NCBI RefSeq assembly: GCF_000512695.2
Contig: NZ_AZRW02000032.1
Coordinates: 1 to 64,000 of the forward strand
Source of the DNA: Pseudomonas sp. QTF5
GTDB lineage: Bacteria; Pseudomonadota; Gammaproteobacteria; Pseudomonadales; Pseudomonadaceae
Reading direction: 5' to 3'
DNA length: 64,000 bases
The notes beneath the pieces were generated by a model. It did not search any database, was not told where the DNA came from, and saw only the letters and a program-made list of their open reading frames with translations. This document shows positions 17,809-26,976 of this stretch, one piece after another. Position numbers and translations under genes: made by a program. How positions within the stretch are numbered: position 1 is the stretch's first letter; each line of letters begins with the position of its first letter.

Positions 17809-18546
17809 ATGACCGACAACAGCATCAATAAAGCCTTCGAAGCCGAATGCCAGGAACAGATCGCCCAGCAGGGTGACAACCAGAAGCTCACCGGTCTGGC
17901 CCGGGATTTCTTCAACGAATCGGCCAAACACAAATACAGCTACCACTTCTCGTGGATGGGCCGTCCGATCATCCAGTTACCGCAAGACATGATGGCGATG
18001 CAGGAAATCATCTGGCAGGTCAAACCGGATCTGGTGATCGAATGCGGCATCGCCCACGGCGGCTCGATCATTTACTACGCCTCGTTGCTGGAGCTGCAAG
18101 GCCACGGAGAAGTGCTGGGCATCGACCTCGACATTCGTGCGCACAACCGCGCAGCCATCGAAAGCCACCCGATGATCAAGCGCATTTCGATGATCGAAGG
18201 TTCGAGCATCGATCCGGCGATTGCCGCGCAAGTGCGTGCCATTGCCGAAGGCAAGAAAGTCATTCTGGTGCTGGATTCCAACCACACCCACGATCACGTG
18301 TTGGAAGAGCTGCGCCTCTACGCTCCACTGGTTTCGGTGGACAGTTACTGCGTGGTCATGGACACCGTGGTCGAAGACATGCCGGCCGATTTCTTCCCGG
18401 ATCGTCCATGGGGCCCGGGCGACAACCCGAAGACCGCGGTGTGGAAGTATCTGGAAGAAAACAAGAACTTCGAAATCGATCGGCAACTGCAAAACAAGTT
18501 GCTGATCACCGTAGCGCCGGATGGTTACCTGCGTCGCGTTCGTTAA
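17809..18546 (+). CDS. CmcI/rhamnosyl O-methyltransferase family protein
   Basis: 245-residue member of the cephalosporin hydroxylase (CmcI) family, whose characterised relatives include rhamnosyl O-methyltransferases. Visible: a SAM-site-like LVIECGIAHGGSIIYYASLL, the acidic VLGIDLDIRAHN, and the metal-site-like VILVLDSNHTHDHVLEEL. The hydroxylase name is historical, so O-methylation of a sugar on the flagellin glycan is the likelier job. It begins 16 bp after the C-methyltransferase-like gene and precedes the second large glycosyltransferase. Confidence 0.75.
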   Translation: MTDNSINKAFEAECQEQIAQQGDNQKLTGLARDFFNESAKHKYSYHFSWMGRPIIQLPQDMMAMQEIIWQVKPDLVIECGIAHGGSIIYYASLLELQGHGEVLGIDLDIRAHNRAAIESHPMIKRISMIEGSSIDPAIAAQVRAIAEGKKVILVLDSNHTHDHVLEELRLYAPLVSVDSYCVVMDTVVEDMPADFFPDRPWGPGDNPKTAVWKYLEENKNFEIDRQLQNKLLITVAPDGYLRRVR

Positions 18547-18597
18547 TCAAAAGTGGTTTCAGGTTCTTGGCGATTGGCCGATTGTGGGGATAGGAAG

Positions 18598-21537
18598 ATG
18601 CAGGTTCAAAACAGTGCTCAAAACAACGTTGCGCCGCTGAACGAGCGGTTCACGGTTGTGGTGATTTCCCACAACCGGAACGCGTTCCTGCGGCGCACTT
18701 TGCAGTACTACAGCAGCTATCCCTGCACGGTTCTGGTTCTGGACTCGTCCGCGCAGGGCGATGAACACATGGCCCGGGATTTCCCGTCGGTCGACTATCG
18801 CCACTTGCCGCAGTACACCTACAAGGGGCTCCAGGAAAAACTCACTTACGGCGTCAATCAGGTCACCACGCCGTACATGGTGTTTGCCGCCGATGACGAC
18901 TTTCTGTTGCATCGCGCACTGACCGAGTCGGTGGAGTTTCTTGAAGCCAACCCTGACTACGGCCTGTGTCATGGCTACGGGATGATGTACCTGGCCCGTG
19001 CCACTGAAGTGAACTACTACCGCCGCGACCAAAGGGTGCAAGAGGATTACAACTCGCAACAGCCTGAAGGTCGGGTCATGGATTACATGGGCCAGTTCCT
19101 GCCGCCGTTCTATGCGGTGACCCGCACCGACCTGCTGCAGCAGTGGTACAGCCTGTTGCCAGCCGGCACCAGTTTCGAGTGGCAGGAAATCGGCCATACG
19201 TTCTACCTGCTGGCGTGTGCCAAGGCGCGGATCCTGCCGATTCCCTACGCTGTGCGTGAGGCGAACTATGGCGGTTCGGACCACAACACCAACGTGTTGA
19301 CCGTGTTGACGTACAAGGATGCGAAAACCGTCGCCGACCGTGAGCAGTTTGCGCAATTCCTGGCCTCGATTCCGACGCAGTTCAGCGACAGTGACAGCTA
19401 CCCGGCGCAGATCAAACAGATTGCTCTGGACAGTTTTACCGCCATGGCCGACTGCCTGCTCGAAGGTCGCTCGCTCAAAGCCACCCTGATCTTCCGTTCG
19501 GCCTGGGTCGAGGCTGGGCGCGAGCCGGTTCGCTCGTTCGGCCCCCAGCAGTTCGTCGAAATGCCGTTCTACAACAAACCGATGTTCGACCTGCTGACCG
19601 AATTCGAATTTCTGTTGCACGCCATGCCGGCCGGCCGCCTGCAATTGCAGGAACTGGAAGGCATCCTGCTCAAGCAACACGAGCTGATGCGAGTTCAGCC
19701 TAACGACAACGAGCGCACCCTCCGCGCCCGTTTGTGGGAGGCATTGAGTCTTAACCGGTTCAACCGGTCGGTGGTCAAGCGTCTGGTTGAATCGCTCGAA
19801 GGCACCGAGGAGCAGGACGAGAAGCTCAAGCTTCAAGCATGGGCCGAGCGTCTGGATTCGGTCCCGGGACAAGATGACCGCACATTGCTTCAGAACATGC
19901 CGTCCGGGCGTTTGCTCGATTGGGTCGAGGCGCGCAATCCCGATACCGCTCAACTTTCAGCGATCTCCCAACATCTGGCCAGTCACAATGGCGGCCCGCA
20001 GTTCGGCATTCTGCTGCTGGACCTGGATGCGGATATGTACAAGTTGCAGGCGACCTTCGACAGTCTGGTCAACGGCCACTGCAAGGCCTTCAAAGTGGTG
20101 GTGTTCACCACTGGCGACTTACCGGCGACCACGTCCGTGCGCGACACCGTGCACTTCGTCAAAGTCACAACCGCCAACTACGTGGATCGCATCAATCAAA
20201 TCGTCGCCCAGTCCACGGCCGACTGGCAGCTGCTGGTCGAGGCCGGTGACCAGTTCACCCCAAGCGGTTTGCTGCGCGCCAGCCTTGAGCTGATCGGCGC
20301 CGAGGGTGTGCGTGCGGTGGCGATGGACGAAATTCAGCGTCAGGCCAGCGGTGCTCTGGTGGATGTATTCCGTCCCGGGGTTAACCTCGATCTGCTGCAA
20401 ACGGTGCCGTCGCTAATGGCGCGTCACTGGCTGATCCATCGCGATGTATTGGCTCAAGCCAAAGGTTTCTCGACCGAGTACAGCCAGGCTCTGGAGTTCG
20501 ATCTGTTGCTGCGTCTGATCGAAGATGGGGGCCTCGCTGGCCTGGCGCACCTGGCCGAACCCTTGTTGATCTGCAACGCGCCAGCTGCTGAAGAAAATGC
20601 TCAGGAACGTCAAGTCTTGACCCGTCACTTGGCTAATCGTGGGTATCGCGGTCAGGTCAGCTCGACACTGCCGCAGACCTGGCAGATCGACTATCAGCAC
20701 GCTCAGCGACCGATGGTGTCGATCATCCTCCAGAGTCAGGACAACCTGGAACACTTGCAAGGTGCATTGGTCAGCGTATTGCAACGCACCCGCTATCAGC
20801 GCCACGAAGTGCTGATTGTCGACAACCACAGCCAATCGCCAGAACTGGCCGAATGGCTGAGCAGTCTGGAAGGCAAAGGCGAGCGCATTCGTGTGCTGCG
20901 CACCGGCCAGCGCCTGAGCGATTCAGCGTTGTACAACGTTGCAAGCGCGCAGGCCAAGGGCGAGTACCTGGTGCTGCTGTCGGCCGAAGCCCAGGTGTTC
21001 AATGCCAATTGGCTCGACGCCATGCTCAACCAGGCTCAACGTCCGGAAGTCGGCATCGTTGGTGCCAAATTGGTGAACACTCAAGGCGTCACCACCCAGG
21101 CCGGGTTGGTCCTCGGTTTGAATGGCGATATCGGCTCGGTCTTTGTCGACGAGCGCAAGGACGCCAAGGGCTACCTGAATGGCCATCAAGTGGAACAGAA
21201 CTACTCGGCGGTGTCCGGTGCGTGCCTGATGATTCGCAAGGAATTGTATGAAGCGGTCGGCGGCCTGGACGAAGAGCATTTTGACGAGGCCTTCGCCGAT
21301 GTCGACCTGTGCCTGAAAGTCGCCGACGCCGGTTACCTCGTTGTCTGGACGCCACAAGCGCAATTGCTGCACCCGGGCGTACTGCCTGAAGCAACTCAGG
21401 CTCGTGCCGCCCTGCGTGACAAATGGCAGGCCCGCTTCGAACAGGACCCGGCCTATAACCAGAACCTGGCCTTGACCGGCAAGGGCTTTACTCTCAGCGA
21501 ACCGACCGGTGTGAACTGGGCGCAGTTGCTCGCATAA
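18598..21537 (+). CDS. fgt2: Large flagellin glycosyltransferase, Fgt2-like
   Basis: 979 residues from ATG 18598 (GATAGGAAG ribosome site; a GTG at 18553 would add 15 unlikely residues). The N-terminal domain is of the TIGR00180/GT2 type (FTVVVISHNRNAFLRRTLQY, VFAADDDF). Residues 460-680 form a degenerate GT2-like region and 698-979 a clear GT2 domain (RPMVSIILQSQDNLEHLQ, LIVDNHSQSPEL) closely similar to residues 567-855 of Fgt1. P. syringae Fgt2 lengthens or processes the flagellin glycan, and size and island position fit. Substrate is unknown; it may use the CDP-sugar made just upstream. Confidence 0.8.
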   Translation: MQVQNSAQNNVAPLNERFTVVVISHNRNAFLRRTLQYYSSYPCTVLVLDSSAQGDEHMARDFPSVDYRHLPQYTYKGLQEKLTYGVNQVTTPYMVFAADDDFLLHRALTESVEFLEANPDYGLCHGYGMMYLARATEVNYYRRDQRVQEDYNSQQPEGRVMDYMGQFLPPFYAVTRTDLLQQWYSLLPAGTSFEWQEIGHTFYLLACAKARILPIPYAVREANYGGSDHNTNVLTVLTYKDAKTVADREQFAQFLASIPTQFSDSDSYPAQIKQIALDSFTAMADCLLEGRSLKATLIFRSAWVEAGREPVRSFGPQQFVEMPFYNKPMFDLLTEFEFLLHAMPAGRLQLQELEGILLKQHELMRVQPNDNERTLRARLWEALSLNRFNRSVVKRLVESLEGTEEQDEKLKLQAWAERLDSVPGQDDRTLLQNMPSGRLLDWVEARNPDTAQLSAISQHLASHNGGPQFGILLLDLDADMYKLQATFDSLVNGHCKAFKVVVFTTGDLPATTSVRDTVHFVKVTTANYVDRINQIVAQSTADWQLLVEAGDQFTPSGLLRASLELIGAEGVRAVAMDEIQRQASGALVDVFRPGVNLDLLQTVPSLMARHWLIHRDVLAQAKGFSTEYSQALEFDLLLRLIEDGGLAGLAHLAEPLLICNAPAAEENAQERQVLTRHLANRGYRGQVSSTLPQTWQIDYQHAQRPMVSIILQSQDNLEHLQGALVSVLQRTRYQRHEVLIVDNHSQSPELAEWLSSLEGKGERIRVLRTGQRLSDSALYNVASAQAKGEYLVLLSAEAQVFNANWLDAMLNQAQRPEVGIVGAKLVNTQGVTTQAGLVLGLNGDIGSVFVDERKDAKGYLNGHQVEQNYSAVSGACLMIRKELYEAVGGLDEEHFDEAFADVDLCLKVADAGYLVVWTPQAQLLHPGVLPEATQARAALRDKWQARFEQDPAYNQNLALTGKGFTLSEPTGVNWAQLLA

Positions 21538-21567
21538 GCCTGGCTGACAGGTAAAAGGACTCAAGGC

Positions 21568-22569
21568 ATGTTCAACGGTAAATCGATTTTCATCTCCGGC
21601 GGCACCGGCTCGTTCGGGCGCAATTTCATCCGCCGGTTGCTGGAGCAGTACCAGCCCAAGCGCGTGGTGGTGTTTTCCCGCGATGAGCTCAAGCAGTACG
21701 AAATGCAGCAGACGTTCAATGCACCGTGCATGCGTTACTTCATTGGTGATGTGCGCGACGCCGAGCGTTTGCGTCAGGCCATGCGCGGTATCGATTACGT
21801 GGTGCATGCCGCAGCCTTGAAACAAGTGCCGGCGGCGGAGTACAACCCGACCGAATGCATCCGCACCAACGTCAACGGCGCGGAAAATATCATTGCCGCG
21901 GCCATCGACAACGGCGTGAAAAAAGTCGTCGCGCTGTCCACCGACAAGGCGGCCAGCCCGATCAACCTGTACGGCGCGACCAAACTGCTGTCGGACAAAC
22001 TGTTCGTGGCCGCCAACAATATCGCCGGTGAACAGCAGACTCGCTTTGCCGTGGTGCGCTATGGCAACGTCGCGGGCTCGCGGGGGTCGGTGGTGCCGTT
22101 CTTCAGCAAACTGATTGCCGAGGGCGCCAAAGAGCTGCCGATCACCGACGAGCGCATGACGCGTTTCTGGATCACCCTCGATCACGGTGTGAAGTTTGTG
22201 CTCGACAGCTTCGCCCGCATGCACGGCGGTGAAGTGTTTGTGCCGAAGATCCCGTCGATTCGCATCGTCGATCTGGCGCGGGGCATGGCTGAGCATTTGC
22301 CGCACAAGAACGTCGGCATTCGGCCGGGGGAAAAACTCCATGAACTGATGGTGCCGCTGGACGATGCGCGCATGACCCTGGAGTTCGATGATCACTACAC
22401 CATTCAGCCGTCGATTCGTTTCACCAGCGTCGATGTGGATTTTGCCGTCGACAAACTGGGCGAGCAGGGCCGGCCGGTGAGCGAAGATTTCGAGTACCGC
22501 TCCGACACTAACCCGCATTTTCTTTCGGTCGGTCAGATCGCTGATCTGCACGCGGAGCTGTCGGCATGA
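21568..22569 (+). CDS. pseB: UDP-GlcNAc 4,6-dehydratase (inverting) PseB
   Basis: First enzyme of pseudaminic acid synthesis: dehydrates and C5-epimerises UDP-GlcNAc to the 4-keto-L-arabino product. 333 residues, with the NAD motif FISGGTGSFGRNFIRRLLEQ, the PseB hallmark VVVFSRDELKQYEMQQTF, and ALSTDKAASPINLYGATK containing the catalytic Asp, Lys and Tyr. AAAAGGA precedes the ATG. It overlaps pseC by 4 bp. Short cytoplasmic enzymes of this type lack membrane helices, as here. Confidence 0.95.
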   Translation: MFNGKSIFISGGTGSFGRNFIRRLLEQYQPKRVVVFSRDELKQYEMQQTFNAPCMRYFIGDVRDAERLRQAMRGIDYVVHAAALKQVPAAEYNPTECIRTNVNGAENIIAAAIDNGVKKVVALSTDKAASPINLYGATKLLSDKLFVAANNIAGEQQTRFAVVRYGNVAGSRGSVVPFFSKLIAEGAKELPITDERMTRFWITLDHGVKFVLDSFARMHGGEVFVPKIPSIRIVDLARGMAEHLPHKNVGIRPGEKLHELMVPLDDARMTLEFDDHYTIQPSIRFTSVDVDFAVDKLGEQGRPVSEDFEYRSDTNPHFLSVGQIADLHAELSA

Positions 22570-23729
22570 TTCCCTACGGTCGGCAAAGCCTCGATCAGGC
22601 GGACATCGATGCGGTGGTTGCCGTGTTGCAGTCCGACTGGCTGACGCAAGGGCCGACCATCGAGCGTTTCGAACAGGCCATGGCCGAGCGTTGCCAGGCC
22701 GATTTCGCGGTGGCGGTATGCAATGCCACCGCGGCGTTGCACATTGCCTGTCTCGCTGCCGGCCTCGGGCCGGGTGATCGGTTATGGACCACGCCGAACA
22801 CCTTTCTGGCCTCGGCCAACTGCGGTCGCTACTGCGGTGCCGAGGTCGATTTTGTCGATCTCGATCCGCTGACCTGGAACCTCGACGCCCACACCTTGGC
22901 GTCGAAACTTGAAATCGCCGAGCGCAACGGCACACTGCCGAAAGTGCTGGTGGCGGTGGCGTTCTCCGGGCAGAGCTGCGATATGCGCAGGATCGCCGAA
23001 CTCGCCGAGCGCTATGGCTTCACGGTGATCGAGGATGCCTCCCACGCGGTCGGCGCGTCCTATGCCGGGCGCCCGGTGGGTTGCGGTGAATTCGCGGCGA
23101 TGACGGTGTTCAGTTTCCATCCGGTGAAGATCATCACCAGCGCCGAAGGCGGCATGGTGCTGACCAATCGCCCGGAACTGGCCGAGCGCTTGCAGCGTCT
23201 GCGCAGCCACGGCATGACCCGTGACCCTGAGCAGATGACCGAACCCAGCCACGGCCCCTGGTACTACCAGCAAGTGGAGCTGGGCTTCAATTACCGAATC
23301 ACCGACTTGCAAGCAGCCCTCGGTCTGTCGCAGCTGAACAAGCTCGATGGTTTCATCGAACGTCGGCGTGAACTGGCGGCGCGTTATGACCGGTTGCTGG
23401 CGTACTTGCCGCTGACCTTGCCCAGCGCGCAGCCCGAGGCCGAGTCGGCGTGGCATCTGTACGTGGTGCGCTTGCAGACGGAGCGGATCAACCTCAGCCA
23501 TCGACAAGTATTCGAAGGCTTGCGAATGGCCGGGGTGGGTGTGAACCTGCACTATATTCCGCTGCACTTGCAGCCGTACTATCGCGACCTGGGTTTTGCC
23601 GAGGGGGATTTCCCCCAGGCCGAACGTTATTACGCCGAGGCCATCAGCCTGCCGCTGTTTCCTCTGCTGAGCGATGAACAACAGGATTATGTGGTCGAGC
23701 AATTGCGACGGCTAGTCCTTGAGGAGTAG
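22566..23729 (+). CDS. pseC: UDP-4-amino-4,6-dideoxy-L-AltNAc transaminase PseC
   Basis: PLP-dependent DegT/DnrJ-family aminotransferase acting on the PseB product at C4. The 387-residue protein begins MIPYGRQSLDQADIDAVV, the PseC signature. It has EDASHAVGASYAGRPVGCGE and FSFHPVKIITSAEGG, where Lys188 is the predicted PLP lysine. ATGA overlap with pseB. Together with the next three genes it makes the pathway complete. Confidence 0.95.
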   Translation: MIPYGRQSLDQADIDAVVAVLQSDWLTQGPTIERFEQAMAERCQADFAVAVCNATAALHIACLAAGLGPGDRLWTTPNTFLASANCGRYCGAEVDFVDLDPLTWNLDAHTLASKLEIAERNGTLPKVLVAVAFSGQSCDMRRIAELAERYGFTVIEDASHAVGASYAGRPVGCGEFAAMTVFSFHPVKIITSAEGGMVLTNRPELAERLQRLRSHGMTRDPEQMTEPSHGPWYYQQVELGFNYRITDLQAALGLSQLNKLDGFIERRRELAARYDRLLAYLPLTLPSAQPEAESAWHLYVVRLQTERINLSHRQVFEGLRMAGVGVNLHYIPLHLQPYYRDLGFAEGDFPQAERYYAEAISLPLFPLLSDEQQDYVVEQLRRLVLEE

Positions 23730-23735
23730 TGACTC

Positions 23736-24431
23736 TTGAGCTGCATTGCGATCATTCCGGCCCGCGGGGGCAGCAAGCGAATCCCGCGCAAGAACCTCAA
23801 ACCGTTCGACGGCGTGCCGATGATCGTCCGTTCGATTCGCTCGGCGCTGGAGTCGAATCTGTTCGACCAGGTGATCGTCAGCACCGACGATGAAGAGATC
23901 GCCGAGGTCGCGCGGGCCAATGGGGCTCAGGTGCCGTTCATGCGGCCCGCGGCGCTTGCCGACGATTTCACCGGGACCGCAGCGGTGATCGTGCATGCCT
24001 TGAATCAGTTGCCGCCGTTCGACTATGCCTGCTGCGTCTACGCGACGGCGCCGTTGTTGCAGGCGCGTTATCTGCGTCAGGGGCATGAGTTGTTGGTGCA
24101 GCACCCGGACAAGTCTTTCGCGTTTTCAGTCGCCGGTTTTGGCTTCCCGGTACAACGGGCCTTGACCCTCGACGAGCAGGGCGCCTTGACCTCGCTCTAC
24201 CCGGAATTTCGCGAGACCCGTTCCCAGGACTTGCCCGAAGCTTTTCAAGATGCCGGCCAGTTCTACTGGGGGCGTAGCGAGGCCTGGTTGCGCGGCGATG
24301 TGCTGTTCTCGCCGGCGAGCCTGCCGGTGATCCTGCCGCGGCATCTGGTGCAGGACATCGACACGCTCGAGGACTGGACGCGTGTCGAATACCTTTATGC
24401 CGCGTTGAAGGCCGGTGGTGAGCTGCAATGA
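23736..24431 (+). CDS. pseF: Pseudaminic acid cytidylyltransferase PseF
   Basis: Activates pseudaminic acid as CMP-Pse. 231 residues, opening SCIAIIPARGGSKRIPRKNL, the CMP-NeuAc synthetase family signature, with DEEIAEVARANGA and YATAPLLQARYL downstream. The start is TTG at 23736, supported by GAGGAG 9 bp upstream and by the absence of any nearby in-frame ATG or GTG that keeps the family N-terminus. The rare start may lower expression relative to its neighbours. Overlaps pseG by 4 bp. Confidence 0.93.
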   Translation: MSCIAIIPARGGSKRIPRKNLKPFDGVPMIVRSIRSALESNLFDQVIVSTDDEEIAEVARANGAQVPFMRPAALADDFTGTAAVIVHALNQLPPFDYACCVYATAPLLQARYLRQGHELLVQHPDKSFAFSVAGFGFPVQRALTLDEQGALTSLYPEFRETRSQDLPEAFQDAGQFYWGRSEAWLRGDVLFSPASLPVILPRHLVQDIDTLEDWTRVEYLYAALKAGGELQ

Positions 24432-25927
24432 GAGTGCTGATCCGCGCTGATGCATCGCCGACCATTGGCAGTGGCCATATCGCCCGCTGCCTGACCCTGG
24501 CCAGGGTATTGCGCAAGCAGGGCGCGCACGTTGCTTTCGCGTGTCGTGTGTTGCCGGGGCATCGGCTGGACAGTCTGCAGGCCGAGGATTTCGAGACTTT
24601 CGCGCTCCCGGAGCGCTATCCCGATGAAGACCCGGAGCAGGCCATCGAGTCGATGCTGCCGTGGCAAGCGGACATCGCTGCGCTGGGGCAAGCACTGGAA
24701 AGTCATCCGGCTTTCGACTGGATCATCGTCGATCACTATGGCCTCGATCATCACTGGCAGACCGCTGCGCGTCGCTGGGCTGCGCGAATCGCGGCGGTGG
24801 ACGATTTGGCCACTCGGCAATACAGCGTCGATCTGCTGCTCAATCAAAATCTGTCGGGCGTGCCGCAGGCTTACGTTTCACTGCTGACGCCCGATTGCCA
24901 GACCCTGCTCGGCCCACGATTTGCCCTGCTGCGCGATGAGTTCTGCTGCCCGGCGATCGAGATCAAACCTCGGGCCAGGCGAGTGCTGGTGAATTTCGGC
25001 GGTTTCGACGCGGCCATGCAGACCCATCACGCGATGTTGGCGCTGGCGGACTTTCATGAGTTGGAAGTCGATTTCGTGGCGGGTGCCGACAATCCGGCCT
25101 TGGAGCAGATGCAGGGTCTGGTGGACTACCGCCCGAACTGGCGCCTGCACAGTTTTGTCAGCGACTTCTACCGGCTGATGACCGAGGTCGATCTGTTCAT
25201 TGGTGCCGGTGGCGGTACCAGTTGGGAGCGGGCGGCCATGGGGCTGCCGACGATCTGCATTGCGGTTTCGAATAATCAGCAGGCCAACGGCGAGGTAATG
25301 GCGACCTCGGGTGCTCATGTGTTCCTGGGCAACCGCGAGCAGGTCAGCGTCGAGCAGTTGCGCCAGGCCATCGGTTTTGTCGTGGGCAATCAGGGGATTC
25401 GTCAGAGTCTGGCCGAACGTTCGCGGCAGTTGGTCGATGGCCGTGGGGCGCTGCGGGTGGCGGCGGCGCTCGCTGGTGCAGTGCTGCAAGTTCGCCAGGC
25501 CTCTCAGGACGATGCGCAACTGTTGTTCGACGGGCGCAATGCCGAGGCGGTTCGGCGTTGGTCGCTGGACACGCACGTTATCGACTGGCAACGGCATCAG
25601 GCCTGGGTGGCCGCGAGCCTGAGCAATCCGCGGCGGCTGCTGTTGATCGCCGAGGCGGATGACGGCCCGGTCGGTGTGCTGCGTTATGACCTCGACGAGG
25701 CTCGGGCCGAAGTCTCGATTTATCTATTCGAAGGCCGATTTGGCCTGGGCTGGGGCAGGGCGCTGCTGGCGCGGGGCGAAGCCTTCGTCACCGCTCATTG
25801 GCCGCGACTGGAAGCCATCACCGCTCAGGTGCTGCCGGCCAACCAAGCGTCGCTGAAAGTTTTCCGCGAGGCAGGTTTCACTCAGAGTGCTTGTGCGTTC
25901 ACACGCGTTTTAAAGGATCACCCATGA
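24428..25927 (+). CDS. pseG: PseG-PseH fusion: UDP-sugar hydrolase plus N-acetyltransferase
   Basis: 499-residue fusion of two pathway steps. Residues 1-340 are PseG (RADASPTIGSGHIARCLTLA with catalytic His17; later FIGAGGGTSWERAAMGLPTI), which removes UDP from the 2,4-diacetamido sugar. Residues about 355-495 are a GNAT acetyltransferase (VRQASQDDAQLLFDGRNAEA, FGLGWGRALLARGEAFVT, NQASLKVFREAGF), corresponding to PseH, which N-acetylates C4 before hydrolysis. No separate pseH exists in the window, so the fusion supplies both steps. ATGA overlaps on both sides. Confidence 0.9.
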   Translation: MRVLIRADASPTIGSGHIARCLTLARVLRKQGAHVAFACRVLPGHRLDSLQAEDFETFALPERYPDEDPEQAIESMLPWQADIAALGQALESHPAFDWIIVDHYGLDHHWQTAARRWAARIAAVDDLATRQYSVDLLLNQNLSGVPQAYVSLLTPDCQTLLGPRFALLRDEFCCPAIEIKPRARRVLVNFGGFDAAMQTHHAMLALADFHELEVDFVAGADNPALEQMQGLVDYRPNWRLHSFVSDFYRLMTEVDLFIGAGGGTSWERAAMGLPTICIAVSNNQQANGEVMATSGAHVFLGNREQVSVEQLRQAIGFVVGNQGIRQSLAERSRQLVDGRGALRVAAALAGAVLQVRQASQDDAQLLFDGRNAEAVRRWSLDTHVIDWQRHQAWVAASLSNPRRLLLIAEADDGPVGVLRYDLDEARAEVSIYLFEGRFGLGWGRALLARGEAFVTAHWPRLEAITAQVLPANQASLKVFREAGFTQSACAFTRVLKDHP

Positions 25928-26976
25928 CCAGTTTCAAGATCGGCAATCGCTCGATCGGTGCCGATGCGCCGCCGTTCATCATTGCCGAGATGAGTGGCAA
26001 CCATAACCAGTCGCTGGACGTGGCGCTGCACATCGTCGAAGCCGCGGCCAAGGCCGGTGCGCATGCCTTGAAGCTGCAAACCTATACCGCCGACACCATG
26101 ACCCTGGACCTGTCCGAAGGCGAGTTCTTCATCAAGGACCCCAACAGCCTGTGGGCCGGTTCTTCGCTGTATGCGCTGTACGAGAAGGCTCATACACCGT
26201 GGGAATGGCACGCGCCGATTTTCGCCCGGGCCAAAGAACTGGGCATGTTGGCGTTCTCCACACCGTTCGATGACACCGCGGTGGACTTCCTCGAAAGCCT
26301 GGACGTGCCGGCCTACAAGATCGCCAGTTTCGAGAACACCGATCTGCCGTTGATCCGGCGAGTCGCTGCCACCGGCAAGCCGCTGATCATCTCCACCGGC
26401 ATGGCCAGCATCGCCGAGCTCGACGAAACCGTGCGTGCCGCCCGTGAGGCCGGTTGCAAGGATCTGGTGTTGCTGAAATGCACCAGCACTTACCCGGCGA
26501 CGCCAGCCAACAGTAATGTGCGCACAATCCCTCATCTGCGTGAGTTGTTTGGCTGTGAAGTCGGTTTGTCCGATCATTCGATGGGCGTTGGAGTATCCGT
26601 CGCCGCGGTGGCGTTGGGGGCGACGGTGGTGGAAAAACATTTCACCCTCGACCGTGCCGCGGGTGGGGTGGACGCCAGTTTCTCCCTGGAACCGGCCGAA
26701 CTCGCCAGCCTGGTGATCGAAACGGAACGCGCCTGGCAGGCCATGGGCCAGGTGCATTACGGCGTGACCGACGCCGAGCGTAAGTCTCTGGTGTACCGCC
26801 GGTCGTTATATGTCACCCAGGACATGGCCGCCGGTGAACCCTTTAGCACCGCCAATCTGCGGGCCATCCGTCCTGGCCTGGGGCTCGCCCCCAAACACGC
26901 TGAAACCCTTCTGGGCCGCCGCACCCGACAGGCCATCAAGCGCGGAACACCGCTGGATTGGTCGCTGGTCGAATAG
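25924..26976 (+). CDS. pseI: Pseudaminic acid synthase PseI
   Basis: Condenses 6-deoxy-AltdiNAc with phosphoenolpyruvate to give pseudaminic acid. 350 residues from ATG 25924; an upstream in-frame start at 25798 lies inside pseG and is rejected. NeuB-type synthase barrel (IIAEMSGNHNQSLDVALHIV, KLQTYTADTMTLD, KIASFENTDLPLI) followed by a SAF antifreeze-like domain near residues 285-350 (YRRSLYVTQDMAAGEPFS). Last gene of the pse cluster; 229 bp separate it from the ketosynthase gene. Confidence 0.94.
   Translation: MTSFKIGNRSIGADAPPFIIAEMSGNHNQSLDVALHIVEAAAKAGAHALKLQTYTADTMTLDLSEGEFFIKDPNSLWAGSSLYALYEKAHTPWEWHAPIFARAKELGMLAFSTPFDDTAVDFLESLDVPAYKIASFENTDLPLIRRVAATGKPLIISTGMASIAELDETVRAAREAGCKDLVLLKCTSTYPATPANSNVRTIPHLRELFGCEVGLSDHSMGVGVSVAAVALGATVVEKHFTLDRAAGGVDASFSLEPAELASLVIETERAWQAMGQVHYGVTDAERKSLVYRRSLYVTQDMAAGEPFSTANLRAIRPGLGLAPKHAETLLGRRTRQAIKRGTPLDWSLVE

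Noticed and set aside
17809-18546. Cephalosporin hydroxylase
   Set aside because: The family name is historical; no beta-lactam genes are present and sugar O-methylation fits the operon better.
20923-22935. Open frame of 670 codons on the minus strand across fgt2-pseB-pseC
   Set aside because: Spans three well-supported + strand genes and their overlaps; composition and lack of domains mark it as a shadow.
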